Source of the DNA: Diabrotica undecimpunctata
Lineage: Eukaryota; Arthropoda; Insecta; Coleoptera; Chrysomelidae
Assembly (NCBI RefSeq): GCF_040954645.1
Contig: NC_092810.1
Span: forward strand, 9,160,185 to 9,224,184
Direction of reading: 5' to 3'
Length of the DNA: 64,000 nucleotides
Part shown: positions 44,750 to 55,154 of the stretch, piece after piece
Position numbering within the stretch: the first letter of the stretch is position 1
Layout of the letters: every line of letters starts with the position of its first letter
Notes under the pieces: model-generated
Told to the model about the DNA's origin: nothing
What the model saw: the letters and a program-made list of their open reading frames with translations, nothing else
Database searches by the model: none
Made by a program: the position numbers and the translations under genes

Positions 44750-45860
44750 AAAATAGTCCACTGCACCCATTAAGTACTTGTTTCCTCTCTGGCATCGAAA
44801 GTGGGCCGAGAATATCCACTGCAAGTCCTTTAAAAGACTCTTCGGAAATAAATTGTGCCATTTTACCACGACTTTGTACTATGGTCTTTTCTACCGTTAC
44901 ATAAATCGCATTTTTTACACCAGCCTTCTACATCTCAGCGACAATTGATCCAGTAAATTCTATCTCAAACTTTGGCCAATGTTCTTTTGGCTCCAAAATG
45001 TCTTCCAGGAACGCTGCTATGAACTGTACGTACTCCAGCAGGACTTTCCCACTTTCGATATAATAGAACATTGTAAAGATAAAGATATTCCCATTGAGCC
45101 CAGTACGCTTTTATAGTTCTATTGTATTTGGTTATTTCCTATCAAATAGATCTTTCTCCATGTTTAAGCCATTCTACTACGACTTAAGTCATTATCTTTT
45201 TTTTTAACGTTTTGCAGGGAATTCTGATTACTATCTTCTTTCTGTTTAACTGTGGTTACCTGAAGACTTACATCTTCGGTTATGTTTTCTTAATCTTCAA
45301 GTCTTTTACCGTACTGGCATTGTCGTTCCAAACAGGGTCGCCTAGAAAGAACATCCGCATTGTTATGGAGACGCCCTTTTCGATGTATTACGTCGAAACA
45401 CTGCAAAGCGCTATGGTCAGTCCTAATTATAAAAGTTCTGGTATAAAGGAAAGTATGAAAATGTTCTAGGGCTTTTATAATAGATAGGAGCTCTTTTCTG
45501 GTAACGCAATAATTCTTTTCAGCCTTTCCTATCAATAACTTTTTCTTCACCTTCCTGTTCTTGTGTCAATACGACGGGAATGACATGCTGAGATGCGTCA
45601 CAATCCATCTTCTCGTGGAAAGACTAGAATAGGTGCTGTTGTAAGCCTTTTTTTTAATCTACAAAGGTATTTTGATAATCCGATGTCCGGTCAAATTCAA
45701 TGTTTTTTTAGGTTAGTCGATAAATGACCTTAGAAATTCGGCCAAAATCTTTGATAAAGTTTCGGTAATAAGAACAGAGTCCAAGAAAACTTCTCATTTC
45801 CTTTTTATTTCCTCGCTTAGGCCAATCTTTAATAACTGAAATCTTCCCTTTGCTGAAACA
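44750..45860 (-). pseudogene. Gypsy LTR-retrotransposon pol fragment
   Basis: Minus-strand order is RT end, RNase H, integrase zone. IKDWPKRGNKKEMRSFLGLC and SYYRNFIKDFGRISK lie at ~45840-45720. AEKNYCVTRKELLSIIKALE and FIIRTDHSALQ lie at 45550-45410, fused by a deletion to HRKGRLHNNADVLSRRPC. EHWPKFEIEFTGSIV-like and KMAQFISEESFKGLAVDILG blocks of the integrase region lie at ~45000-44800. Frames shift repeatedly and no LTR is evident, so this is an internal fossil. Confidence 0.8.
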
Positions 45861-45949
45861 CTATTTATATCCTAGATAATACGCCTTTCTTTGAAATAGT
45901 GAACATCTTATAATTTAAACAGAATGATTAATCTAAAATATGTTTTTTT

Positions 45950-46314
45950 TTAATTTTATATTTTCCTTTTTAATTTAATACCTAACCCACGAGCCGCCTC
46001 TGGTAAACAGTACATATGAAAAAATATGCTCGAAAAAAGTATCATAAGAAAAATAATATACTTTCGTCACTGTAGCCAAGCAGTAGGCAACCAACACAAC
46101 ATTCCCCATAAAGAGGTTAAGAAGACAGTCATCTTACGTAGGCGACAAGACAAGACAGAGACAAGGTGAAATCAAAACATGATCGGCTCCCTTCCTGCTG
46201 CTGTGTATACACGGATACCGTTATGCATATGGAATTCAGATTATCTTTTATTTTACCGTCCTCAAAATGACCTTATTTTATTCCATAATAGTTTTTTGAA
46301 CTAGGTGCCAAGTT
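45950..46314. other. flank upstream of a putative first exon
   Basis: Non-coding sequence, possibly promoter and 5' UTR of the exon-like segment at 46315. No clear TATA or initiator can be fixed. Confidence 0.3.
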
Positions 46315-46374
46315 ATGACAGATAGTGATATGAATCTAGTCGAAGAAGAAACTAAAGATGAAAAAATTGCTAAG
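46315..46374 (+). CDS. putative 20-codon first exon (copy 1)
   Basis: An ATG opens 20 codons, MTDSDMNLVEEETKDEKIAK, directly followed by GTCAGT, an acceptable donor. The segment from AGTGATATGAATCTAGTCG onward is identical for 27 bases to 56346-56372, where the same frame also ends in AAG before a GT. Acidic N-terminal peptides like this are often the first exon of insect zinc-finger genes, but I cannot identify the gene, and no second exon is seen in the window. It could also be part of a repeat. Confidence 0.35.
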
Positions 46375-46379
46375 GTCAG

Positions 46380-47050
46380 TTTCACACTTAAATAATATTT
46401 GTACGTACATGTTAACGAACAATATAGAAAGTGGACTTTTACCATTTTTTGGCCAAATTGATATGGTTTTGTATAAATTTAAGTGAAATTGCTTAGAAGA
46501 AAGTTGTAAGAAATATATTATCTTAGCTACCATAATCCTTATATATTCGAATTAATTAATTTTAAATGCTGGATGAGTAACCAAACAGGAAACGGTGGAT
46601 AATATTTTGTTTTAAAGTATAATTTTAAATATTTTTTTATTATAAATAAATGCAATCCTATGACACAAAGACGCCGACATTATTAATACATTAATCAAAA
46701 TAACTGTGCCGCTTCATTTTTAAATTAAAATATCTAGAAAAATGATGTATTTAGCGTTACAAATAAGGAATATATTATTTTCATAGATTCTTTACGAAAA
46801 TTTACGAATGTTCTTCTCGAATATTATTAACGTGATTAAACTGTTAATATGCATAAATATTCTAAAATTTATAATCAATGATGTGAATGTAACAAACGAA
46901 AAACTTTACCGGTATAAACCGTTGTTAATAAGTTACGAAATTATTAACACCGTGGTCAAAAATTAAATGAAAAAACAGAAACAGGTGATAAAATTGGTGA
47001 TTGCATTTTACAAAAAGTCTTTTACTCATTGCTTATTATAAGTATCACTT
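46380..47050. other. AT-rich non-coding stretch
   Basis: No exon or element recognised; would be intronic if the preceding exon call is right. Confidence 0.4.
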
Positions 47051-47054
47051 ATTT

Positions 47055-47450
47055 TTATAATGGTGTCCCAAAATTTACGCAAGATTTAAATTGAATAGAA
47101 AACAGTTTTTTTTCTTTAGATTGAAATTTTTGTATTATGCTAGCACGTACGATCTCTTTTGTCGATATTTTCCATGACCATTTTGGATAAATGTGGTTGA
47201 ATTTCGTCGACGCAGTGTTGCATTTCTTCCTTAACCTTTTTTTTTATAGTCACATCCAAGTACAGCAACTTTGACGATTAACAAAGCCATCAAGTTGAAA
47301 ATGTGTTCCATAGCTTAGGATGATTTTGCTTGAAACATCAGCATCCACTTGTTAATGTTCAGTAATCCATTCAACGAATTCTCTTCGCTGTGCTTGGTCG
47401 TTAGTGCTATGCAATAACTGTTCATATCGACCTGGTCATAAAAATGTCAA
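47055..47450 (-). pseudogene. mariner-type transposase remnant
   Basis: The minus strand reads AQRREFVEWITEH, a stop, VDADVSSKIILSYGTHFQLDG then FVNRQSC. This matches the first catalytic zone of a mariner-type transposase family (relatives have IIFSDEAHFWLNGYVNKQNC). The catalytic DEA has become YGT. After a deletion there follows KEEMQHCVDEIQPHLSKMVM, the C-terminal zone. A GGTGTCCCAAAATTTACGC end lies at 47061-47079. Confidence 0.65.
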
Positions 47451-47488
47451 TATGTTTTTGTACCTTCTTCTTCTTGCAGTACCGTCTC

Positions 47489-49012
47489 CTATCGGAGGTT
47501 GGCTACCATCACAGCAATCTTTACTTTGTTGGCTGCAGCTCTGAACAACTGTATTGAACTGCACCCATACCACTTCCTTAAATTTCGCAACCAGGAAATC
47601 CTCCTACGTCCCACATTTCCCTTTCCCGAGATTTTTCCTTGGATTATGAGTCTAAGCAGAGAGTACTTTTCTCCTCTCATTATGTGGCCCAGATATTCCA
47701 GTTTTTTCGTTTGTATGGTTTTTATGTCTTCGCATTCCTTCCCCATCTTCAGCAGAACATCTTGATTTGTTACTCTTTCTGTCCATGGTGTTTTCCACAT
47801 TCTCCTGTAACACCACATCTCGAATGCCTCAATGTTTTTGATGTTTATCTTTTTCAGTGTCCAGGCTTCCATGCCGTACAGCAGAACGGAGAAAACATAG
47901 ATCCTTAACATTCTCGTTCTTAAGTTTATATTTATGTCCCGGCTGCATAGGAAGTTTTTCATTTTGACAAACGATTGTCTCGCTATTTCTATTCGCCTCT
48001 TGATTTCTCTTGTCTGGTCATTAGTATCAGTGAAGCAAACCCCTAAATATTTGTAGGACGTAATTCTTTCAACTGGCTGATTATTTATGGTTAAATTTAC
48101 ATTGGTGTATAGCTTCTTTGTTACAATCATGAATTTAGTCTTTTTGATGTTCAGTTTTAGACCATACTTTTTGGTATGGGTGTTTATGTTTTCCATCAAA
48201 AACTGTAAATTTGCTTGGTTATCTGTTACTATTAGCGTGTCATCAGCGTATCGTATATTGTTAATTAACTCTCCGTTAATGTTCATACCAATGTTTTGCT
48301 CTAGGAGCGCTTCCTGACATATTGTTCCGCTATATATATTGAATAATAGTGGAGAAAGCACACAACCCTGACGCGCACCTCGACGAATCTCAATTTTTTC
48401 GGTTAACTCATTATCAACTTTGATTTTTGCTGTTTGTCCCCAGTACAACCTGGATATGATGTTGCGACTGTCGATGTTTTTGCTTCTTAGGATTTCATAC
48501 AGCTTTTGGTGTCTGACTTTATCGAAGGCCTTCTCAAAATCTATGAAACCTACGTAGAGGTCTTGGTTTACATCCAAATATCTTTGCATTAACACACCCA
48601 GACCAAACAAAGCTTCCCGTGTTCCCAGTCCACCTCTGAATCCAAACTGTGTGGCGCTTATGTCCTCTTCTAATTTATTAAATATTCTTTTGTGAATTAT
48701 TTTTAAAAATACTTTTAGTGTGTGGCTCATCAATGCTATAGTTCTGTGGTCTGAACACTCTCTGGCGTTATTCGTCTTCGGGATTGTGACAAAAGTAGAG
48801 GAGAGCCATTTCTTTGGTATGACGCCTGTTCTATAAATTGTGTTAAAGAGGTTCACCATTATTTCAAGTGCGTCGTCGTCTATTAGTTTCAACAATTCTA
48901 CAGGAATTTCATCTGGTCCTGCAGCTTTACCCCCTTTTGTGTTCCTTATAGCATATTCTACCTCGCTTTTTAGGATTTCAGGCCCTGTTGTGTCGTCTGT
49001 AGGTTCTGCCAC
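47489..49012 (-). CDS. LINE reverse transcriptase ORF, 507 codons, uninterrupted
   Basis: This is the best-preserved LINE in the window. In order: NTKGGKAAGPDEIPVELLK, VTIPKTNNARECSDHRTIAL, SATQFGFRGGLGTREALF, VGFIDFEKAFDKVRH, RRGARQGCVLSPLLFNIYS, NNIRYADDTLIV (catalytic YADD), YKYLGVCFTDTND, VLLYGMEAWTLKK, LEYLGHIMRGEKY and GRRRISWLRNLRKW. The element ends 3' in a GAAGAAGAAGG tail (about 47467-47478, minus strand), and its homology starts near 49040, so the endonuclease half is missing by 5' truncation. The RT core has no stop, so the insertion is young. Related 3' ends lie at 8.0, 19.7, 53.3 and 57.7 kb. Confidence 0.9.
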   Translation of the reverse strand: MAEPTDDTTGPEILKSEVEYAIRNTKGGKAAGPDEIPVELLKLIDDDALEIMVNLFNTIYRTGVIPKKWLSSTFVTIPKTNNARECSDHRTIALMSHTLKVFLKIIHKRIFNKLEEDISATQFGFRGGLGTREALFGLGVLMQRYLDVNQDLYVGFIDFEKAFDKVRHQKLYEILRSKNIDSRNIISRLYWGQTAKIKVDNELTEKIEIRRGARQGCVLSPLLFNIYSGTICQEALLEQNIGMNINGELINNIRYADDTLIVTDNQANLQFLMENINTHTKKYGLKLNIKKTKFMIVTKKLYTNVNLTINNQPVERITSYKYLGVCFTDTNDQTREIKRRIEIARQSFVKMKNFLCSRDININLRTRMLRIYVFSVLLYGMEAWTLKKINIKNIEAFEMWCYRRMWKTPWTERVTNQDVLLKMGKECEDIKTIQTKKLEYLGHIMRGEKYSLLRLIIQGKISGKGNVGRRRISWLRNLRKWYGCSSIQLFRAAANKVKIAVMVANLR

Positions 49013-49040
49013 TGATATTTCTGGTCTCTCGAGAATAAAA

Positions 49041-49285
49041 ATGTTCCTTTTGTAAATATATTTAATATTTATTAATATTATTATTATTTTATATTAATTC
49101 GGTAGATATATACATTTGGACAAAATCTTTTACAAATAAATATTCTTCCTGGAACTTCTATGATTCGTAATAACCTTTTCATTATTTGAATACGATAAAA
49201 TAAATTAACACAAACACAAAATACAACCAAAAAACTGACATCTTAATAATGTTCTTGTCAAATAATGACTTTGATTAGCCACCTT
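49041..49285. other. AT-rich spacer
   Basis: Nothing recognised; flanks the 5' end of the young LINE. Confidence 0.4.
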
Positions 49286-49289
49286 ATTA

Positions 49290-49370
49290 TTTAAGGTTAC
49301 TGGTCGAATGAGTTGAAGCGCGGTATTTAGAACCAGAAGTCGCGAGTTCGATCCCAATGAGGAAATATAT
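49290..49370 (+). repeat. tRNA-derived SINE-like segment
   Basis: The phrase GAATGAGTTGAAGCGCGGTA followed by AGAACCAGAAGTCGCGAGTT and CGATCCC has the layout of a tRNA D-arm, anticodon arm and T-loop. The GAGTTCGATCCC at 49344-49355 is a good B box. The A box is diverged and no acceptor stem closes, so this is a tRNA-like SINE head rather than a tRNA gene. Confidence 0.55.
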
Positions 49371-49974
49371 TTGTTTAATTATTATGTTCTGATTTTTGTC
49401 ACTTTGGTTTTAAAAATCAAAGAATGGAAAAATCATAATATCTTTTTTAATATTGTTTCGATAATTTTATACATTATTTAATTTTCCAAACCATTTTATT
49501 TATCATTATATATTTTTTATAGTACATATTGTAGTCATGGGCGTACAGATGAAAGGGACAAATATAATGATTGTTATTTTAAATTTCTTTTATGTATATG
49601 TTTATATGTATGGAGATAAATCTCAAAAAAGGTCGATTTTATTTTTAAATTAAAATTTTTTGGCATATATATGATTCTAGTGACGTTATCCATCTGGGAA
49701 GAAAGAGTTATTCTTTCACAAAGAGTTAATTTAATAAGATTTTCACAATTTAGTGGGGATTTTGAAACGGTGCCACAAAGAATCAAAAAAATCCAGGGAC
49801 CTAATGATTTATACAAGTGCTTTCAAATAATACATTAATTTCTCCATGGTCCCATTTAAAAGTATCTTACAAAATGGCGCCAAGACGCTATTAATAAAAC
49901 TGAGGCTTAGTTCAGTTACCTAAAAATTAAGTAATTCAAGTTTTAATATTCAGAAAAGGTATTTATAAGCTTTT
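49371..49974. other. AT-rich non-coding stretch
   Basis: May include the body of the SINE-like repeat. No coding signal. A minus-strand open frame at 49574-49816 has no known motif. Confidence 0.4.
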
Positions 49975-50470
49975 CTGCTTGTTCATTGGCGAATTAATAC
50001 ATCTATGGAAGGTTGTCAATCCGTCTTTTGCCCGACCGTCCGATACTTCTGGTGACTTACCTCTTGCGCTATTTTGACGACACTGGTCTCCCCCATTCTG
50101 CTTATGAAGTTATTCCATTTTAATTTTTTCTATTTATTGTTTATTCACTTGTACACTGTACGGTACATTTTCTTCTAATGTACCGTAGTAATATACCTAG
50201 GTAATGTTTCTTCTCAGCGTATTTCCTGTAACTCTTCTCAGTACTCTCACTCTAATCTCTGCCGTTTCCAGTAGCCTTTGTGTTGTGGCTGTGTCGGGTC
50301 TTGTTTCTGAGGCATATGTCATTATTGATCTTACACTGACTTTATGTCATATAGTGTTATTAATTCATCCTGTCAGTCTATTTGCTTTTTGTATTTGATT
50401 TCTCACTTCTTTGTCCAAGACTCTATAGCTGCACAATGTAGCTGCACATTAGTAATAATGGTGTTTTATT
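49975..50470 (-). pseudogene. LINE 3' fragment, uninterrupted copy of the 58.9-61.0 kb element
   Basis: The minus strand corresponds to the RT C-terminal zone with MTYASETxxDTTTTQRLL-like coding. It aligns over ~450 bases with both flanks (58.92-59.28 and 60.71-60.90 kb) of the nested LINE. In this copy the two flanks are continuous through the site near 50324-50340. A small local expansion (50155-50210) includes an inverted GGTACATT...AATGTACC. Confidence 0.7.
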
Positions 50471-50639
50471 TCCATTATTTTCATTAAAATATTGATTTAA
50501 TCCTTCATTTACTATAGTCCTGTATAGTTGTCTATATAAAGCAAACGATGCACCATATACCTAATTCTGCTTCTCTTTCTGCTCTCTCTTACCTATAGCA
50601 TTACATATGTAATGATTGTGCAGATTGACTCCCATATCA
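50471..50639. other. spacer
   Basis: Nothing recognised between the LINE fragment and the GC-rich block. Confidence 0.3.
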
Positions 50640-51270
50640 ATTTGTAACGGTAAACGCGTGTATAGAAGTATAACTCCTACCGGCAGTCCCACTGGACTCT
50701 CCGTCCGGCACGCGGAGATAAGAATACGGCCGGGGTCAGAAAGCCCTGCCTGTCGTAAGAGGCGACTAATGGGTAGGAATCGGGAGGTGGAGAGCCGTCG
50801 CTTGAGGTCTTGGGTTTGTAGAAACGCACACGGTCACCGGTCTACACTCCTAGTATCCGAGACGAGACTCTCGTGGGGCCACTCTACTCTCATTCCAAAA
50901 GAGCCTGGTGAGGTTGAACGAGCTGGGCCCGTACATACCTCTCCTGGCCTTGTGCCAGGCGTGGTGTGGGTGCCCCGGCACGTACCCACCGGGAGATCCA
51001 AGAGTGGTAGAGGAGAGATCCTCGGCGGCGACCTGTCTACGTGCGAGGTAGAAATTCCTCCGCTTGCCAAACCTATCCGCCCGGGGGCGGGATAACGGGT
51101 AGGTGAGGTACTCACAACACCACGAAACGTTTAATTTTGCATACGTGGCGTGGTACCTTCAGTTTGGTGTCGGACTCGTAGGGGCAGAGGTTTCGTTAAC
51201 GGACGTATAGCCGACAGGCCAGGTAGTCCAGGGTCCTGTCAAAGCAATTTGGAGGGCGCAAAGCAAAGCA
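50640..51270 (+). repeat. GC-rich block, probable 5' region of a LINE
   Basis: In an AT-rich window this block stands out as roughly half or more G+C, with CTGCCTGTCGTAAGAGGCGA at ~50744, CCCGGCACGTACCCACCGGG and CCGCCCGGGGGCGGG phrases. It is open in one frame for 159 codons, but the translation (Arg/Pro/Ser-rich) has no domain. LINE-type coding follows on the same strand at 51.29 kb. A 5' UTR of a Jockey-type element is the best guess; a CpG-rich host regulatory segment is an alternative. Confidence 0.45.
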
Positions 51271-51284
51271 ATGTCCTACTGGAC

Positions 51285-51430
51285 TGCCACACCCGTTTTT
51301 ATAGACAGCTACCTTAAATGGTCCCTTCATATCGATCTGTTAAGTAAGAAACTAGCTTCAGCCTGTTATGCAATAAGATCTGTTTCGCAGGAAATCAATT
51401 ATGTTTTAGCGTGGTCTTTAGTTCATTTCA
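51285..51430 (+). pseudogene. short Jockey-like RT fragment
   Basis: The plus strand reads FIDSYLKWSLHIDLLSKKLA then SACYAIRSVSQEIN, the thumb-region block LGxxxDxxLxWxxHIxxLxxKLxxAxYxLR of Jockey/CR1-type reverse transcriptases. Only about 45 codons remain. Confidence 0.7.
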
Positions 51431-51439
51431 GCAGGCTTC

Positions 51440-51495
51440 AGTTCTTGTGCAGTAACTGTTCATATCGGCCTTGTCGTTAAAATGTCAATACCTTT
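51440..51495. repeat. mariner-type fragment shared with 47.4 kb
   Basis: AACTGTTCATATCGGCCTTG followed by AAAATGTCAATA closely matches 47416-47452, part of the mariner-type remnant, in the same orientation. It is a short dispersed copy. Confidence 0.5.
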
Positions 51496-51961
51496 TTGTA
51501 CCTTCATACAATCACAATAATAGAATTAAATTTTACCTGCATTAAAGGTCCCTAACTCCTAACTTAAACAAAATATAATACATTTTTAATAAAAACACCT
51601 CATTAATATAATTCGATGTAATAATATAACAAAAATAGTTACTTTTTAGGCGTATTATAATATAATTACTAAAGCAACATGTTACATAATAGTACTATAC
51701 TCTTTTTGTAAATGTGGACCCTAAAAAAGTGTTGAATGCAATTTGTGAGAGAAAGTAGGTATGTGTTTTGTAACGTTTTCGCACTCTTCTAGACGAGCAG
51801 TTTAATAAAAGCTGCTTATTATATTATAAAAGAGTCAATCACGAACAAATTAACTAAATCAATGTATGTGTATCATTCTTGAATGCACGATGCCAATCAA
51901 TGAAACTCGTTACAAAGTTGTTGGAGTGTGTCGTAATGTTTTACTTTCGGGCAGTTTGACA
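51496..51961. other. AT-rich non-coding stretch
   Basis: No gene or element recognised. Confidence 0.4.
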
Positions 51962-52348
51962 TTAATTAATATAGTAGCGCCATTCCGCGGTATCGCGGAT
52001 TGAATCGATGTGTTGTAGAAAGTACTTTCTTCGTGGGTAAATATTACGCGGCGTTGCCAATTTTTTCATTGAAGGTAGTAAACCATACATAGTCTTAACA
52101 GTGTCGTCAGTTAATGATTTATACATTTCTCTGTAAAAAAGCTGCCCAAAATTCACGCTTGATTGTTCTAAATACATAATTAAATTAATTATTTGCCGTT
52201 CGATTGTAATTGGGATTGAAACTAGGCAAAATGCAGCGTTATTTAGTAAGCAATTTGATTGTAAACAAGACATTAAAATAATAATAAAAAAGGACTTAGT
52301 AAACCGAAAGATGTGATTTCTTTCTTTTCTCCTAATTACCACAGTCAT
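51962..52348 (-). CDS. orphan ORF of 128 codons
   Basis: An uninterrupted minus-strand frame with a hydrophobic segment at about residues 18-35 (SFFIIILMSCLQSNC), which could be a signal peptide or membrane anchor. A soluble-looking part follows with PSMKKLATPRNIYPRRKYF. No domain, paralogue or splice pair is recognised, and the frame sits between repeats. It may be part of an unknown element, a pseudogene, or a genuine small gene. Length alone is weak evidence in AT-rich DNA. Confidence 0.25.
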   Translation of the reverse strand: MTVVIRRKERNHIFRFTKSFFIIILMSCLQSNCLLNNAAFCLVSIPITIERQIINLIMYLEQSSVNFGQLFYREMYKSLTDDTVKTMYGLLPSMKKLATPRNIYPRRKYFLQHIDSIRDTAEWRYYIN

Positions 52349-52898
52349 ACACCTTGGTATGTCAGCGTTGTTTTATTGATATTTTGCAAATCAGTACTGT
52401 TATTAGACCAGAGAAATTGGCAAATGAGGCAGAGTGGGACTCCTTCAAACATAAAAAGTTGAACTGTCATATCACTCTAAATACCTCACCAAATAAAGAA
52501 AGAAAATATTCATAAAATACATTGTTCACCCAACTTTCACTGTATATGAAGGGGCACCTTCAGACGCGAAATGGGGCAGCTTCAGACACAATTGGAAAAA
52601 TGACAACCTCATATAAATGTTTTAGAAATTATTTATCACAATATTTAAAACTATATTATGATACTTAATCAAACACCTAATGCATATTGAAGTTTTCCAA
52701 TAAAACTGAAAAAGACAATACCTAGTGATTTCTGTCGCTTTGTACCCTGCTCAGAAGAAGTTGGCAAAAGGGCTACAATTTCTGATAAAGAAGCACTAGA
52801 GGTATCTGGTACGATGGGGTAGAAAAATTTATAATTTACTTTAGATTACATTCTCAAAAATGAAATTTCAACATCCCCATCTACTATACCCCATCTAA
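52349..52898. other. non-coding stretch downstream of the pogo fossil
   Basis: Contains GGGGCACCTTCAGACGCGAA and GGGGCAGCTTCAGACACAAT (near 52552-52582), a short imperfect direct repeat that may belong to the 3' end of the pogo-type element. Nothing else recognised. Confidence 0.35.
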
Positions 52899-55037
52899 TC
52901 ATTTACCAATGATTCTCCCAACATAGTACACATCTTTTTGTTTTACAGTCCCAAATTTAACCAGCACAAAATCTTCAATTTTTAATTCATTCCTGTCAAA
53001 ATTTTGCTGTGGTTCTTCTAATACTTTATCATCAGAGTGTTTGCCATTTTCATCATCAGTTGTCTTCTCATTCTTCTCATTTTCAAAAAAGTAGTTTCCT
53101 TTTCCTAGATTTAGTACGTTCAGCATTAGACTTGGGCGGTTTTCTTTGTTTTTTTATTGATCTGTTTTTCTGCCAGAGGAAGCTTTTCTGGGGTGTTAGT
53201 TATTATTCTGCTTTTCCCCTTTTCTCTTGGTTTCTTGGAGCTAGTATTGAGTTTCGATTTTGGATATCCTCGTATCTCCTCTTCTTCTTAACGTGCCCTA
53301 TCAAGTCCCCTTGACGTTGGCGATTAACATGGCGAAACTGTCTCTGTCTTGAGCTATTCTAAAGAGTTGCTCAGCTTTCCTCATTCCTGTCCACTCCCTG
53401 ATATTCTTCAACCAAGAGCTGCTTTCTACCAATTCCTCGGCAACCTTCGATTTTACCCATCATAATAAGTTGAAGAATATTATATCGGTCTCCCTTTACT
53501 ACGTGTCCAAAATAGGCCATCTTTCTACATTTGATGTTATCAAGCAGCTCGCGAGCAGCATTTGCTCTCTCAAGAACTGCCACATTTGTCAGCGTAGCCG
53601 TCCACGGATTTTTTAGTATACGTCTGTGCAGCCACATTTCAAAGGCCTCCAGACGATTAATGGTGGATATTTTTAATGTCCATGCTTCGACACCGTATAA
53701 GAGGACTGACCAAATGTAGCATTTAACCATGCGCTTTCGAAGTTTAAGTTGCAAGTTATCATTACAGAAGAATGACTTCATTTTTAAAAATATCGTGCGG
53801 GCTATCTCGATTCTACGTTTTATCTCTTGATCTGGATCTAGTTGTTCAGTAATATGGCAACCAAGATATAATTAAAACTTGACACCCTTTGAATTATATG
53901 ACCATCAACATATAATCGTGCATCTTGATGTGCTAAACGGCTAAACACCATGTGTTTTGTTTTTGAACAGTTTATGTTTAGGTCAAACTCTCTTCCCACC
54001 GTATCTCCTCAGGACTTAAATAACAGTCAGGCTGTTGAGAGGGCATAGGCGTAGAGTTTTGTCAGCTTTATGTTGATGGAGTGTTTATTGGTTGCTGAAA
54101 GTTTTCGCTTGAAATTTGGAGAGATTACGGTGGTTTTTCAGATTCTAAAGTTGGTAGACTTGCAGCTAGTTGACATGTTAGAGGTTTATCAGGAAGAGGA
54201 TTAAGTCTCTCACTGACCAAACTGGGAGCAAACATATCTTCGGTGAATATGTGCCTGTCAACTGGAAATATTCCTCTTTTTTTGAAAGAATTTATAATGC
54301 TCTGTGGTAACATGGCACGGCCATGTTCTATTCCAACACAAGCGGTCACGTGATAGATTCCAAAACGTTGGCCTGGATTAGATTCAACCATGAATCAATT
54401 GCAGCATTATAATATGTTTTAAAAGGTCATCAATCCCACATTCAGTGGTTGCATCATGTGGGTACAATGGGGTGGAACTGTTAGAATGTGCACGCCATTA
54501 GCTCTTGCTAGTTCTATTGCCTCAATTGACAAGTGGCTCTCATGATTGTCGCAAATTAGAAGCATTCTTCTCTTTTCAGAGGAATCTGAACATTTTATAA
54601 AGTGCTGCATCACATGAACGAAATTAGAAGTGGTCATTCAACCTGACTGATGAGCCAAACCCAAGGTCCCGTTTGGTGCTCTATTTATCATGTGGCTCTT
54701 GAAATGCACTCTCGGAAATACTAGAGCAGGAGGTATTGCATTTTCAACTTCATTTATAAAAAAAACTGTAGTAACCAAAGTTCCTCTCTCACCACTTACA
54801 GCAGCTACTACTTGTTTTTGGCCTTTTTGTGAAATCACACGAGGGTTCTTGGTTAGTTTCAGTTTTTGAATCATCCACATTCCAAATCCTGGATGAGTCA
54901 CAGAGTTCTGGGTATCTTTTGATTAATTTTTCATAATTAATAAAAAAAGCATTCACATTATGTGTGTTAAAGGAAATTGCACGTGCAATACTGTATCCTT
55001 CAGCAGCCCCTTCATTGGACCCTTTATTCGTATTCAC
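52899..55037 (-). pseudogene. pogo-type transposase fossil, split by a LINE
   Basis: Minus-strand pieces, with frameshifts: SIARAISFNTHNVNAFF (55037-54870), WNVDDS then RVISQKGQKQVVAAVSGERG and IPPALVFPRVHF (54870-54640), MLLICDNHESHL and VPPHCTHMMQPLNVGLM (54637-54419), and PQSIINSFKKRGIFPVDRHI (54391-54125). After a LINE insertion, the C-terminal IEDFVLVKFGTVKQKDVYYVG (53126-52899) follows. The DDE order fits, but the first block is altered (DDS for DET) and the third has Asn in PLN where Asp is expected. It is not functional. Confidence 0.8.
53277..54010 (-). pseudogene. LINE 3' part inserted in the pogo fossil
   Basis: The minus strand from ~54000 reads NCSKTKHMVFSRLAHQD, then in frame from 53781 LRKRMVKCYIWSVLLYGVEA, LKISTINRLEAFEMWLHRRI, RKMAYFGHVVKGDRYNILQL, a stop, and a frame-shifted NVANR-like end. 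It closes with an AAGAAGAAGAGGAG tail at 53277-53290. It is the same family as the ORF at 47.5-49.0 kb. Pogo-type coding resumes on both sides. Confidence 0.8.
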
Positions 55038-55121
55038 TAGCTCAACATTTACATTCTGGAGATTATGTCAGACGTGTAGACCCATTGTGTGAATGGGTTT
55101 TAATGAAATGCCAAGGGTGTG

Positions 55122-55154
55122 ATTCATCACACCAATGATTGGTGTGATGAATCG
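55122..55154. repeat. 33-bp near-perfect palindrome
   Basis: GATTCATCACACCAAT and ATTGGTGTGATGAATC are exact inverted copies separated by one base. It lies at the junction between the pogo fossil and a mariner-like fossil whose coding includes the right arm. Confidence 0.85.

Noticed and set aside
44750..45860. Intact Gypsy-type endogenous retroelement
   Set aside because: Only frame-shifted pieces of RT, RNase H and integrase remain, there is a deletion inside RNase H, and no LTRs or envelope-like ORF are visible.
49290..49370. Functional tRNA gene
   Set aside because: The B box is good, but the A box is diverged and no acceptor stem pairs, so a tRNA-derived SINE is more likely.
50616..51095. 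159-codon Arg/Pro/Ser-rich ORF as a host protein
   Set aside because: Long open frames arise easily in GC-rich sequence. There is no domain or start context, and LINE-type sequence follows it, so I call it a repeat 5' region.
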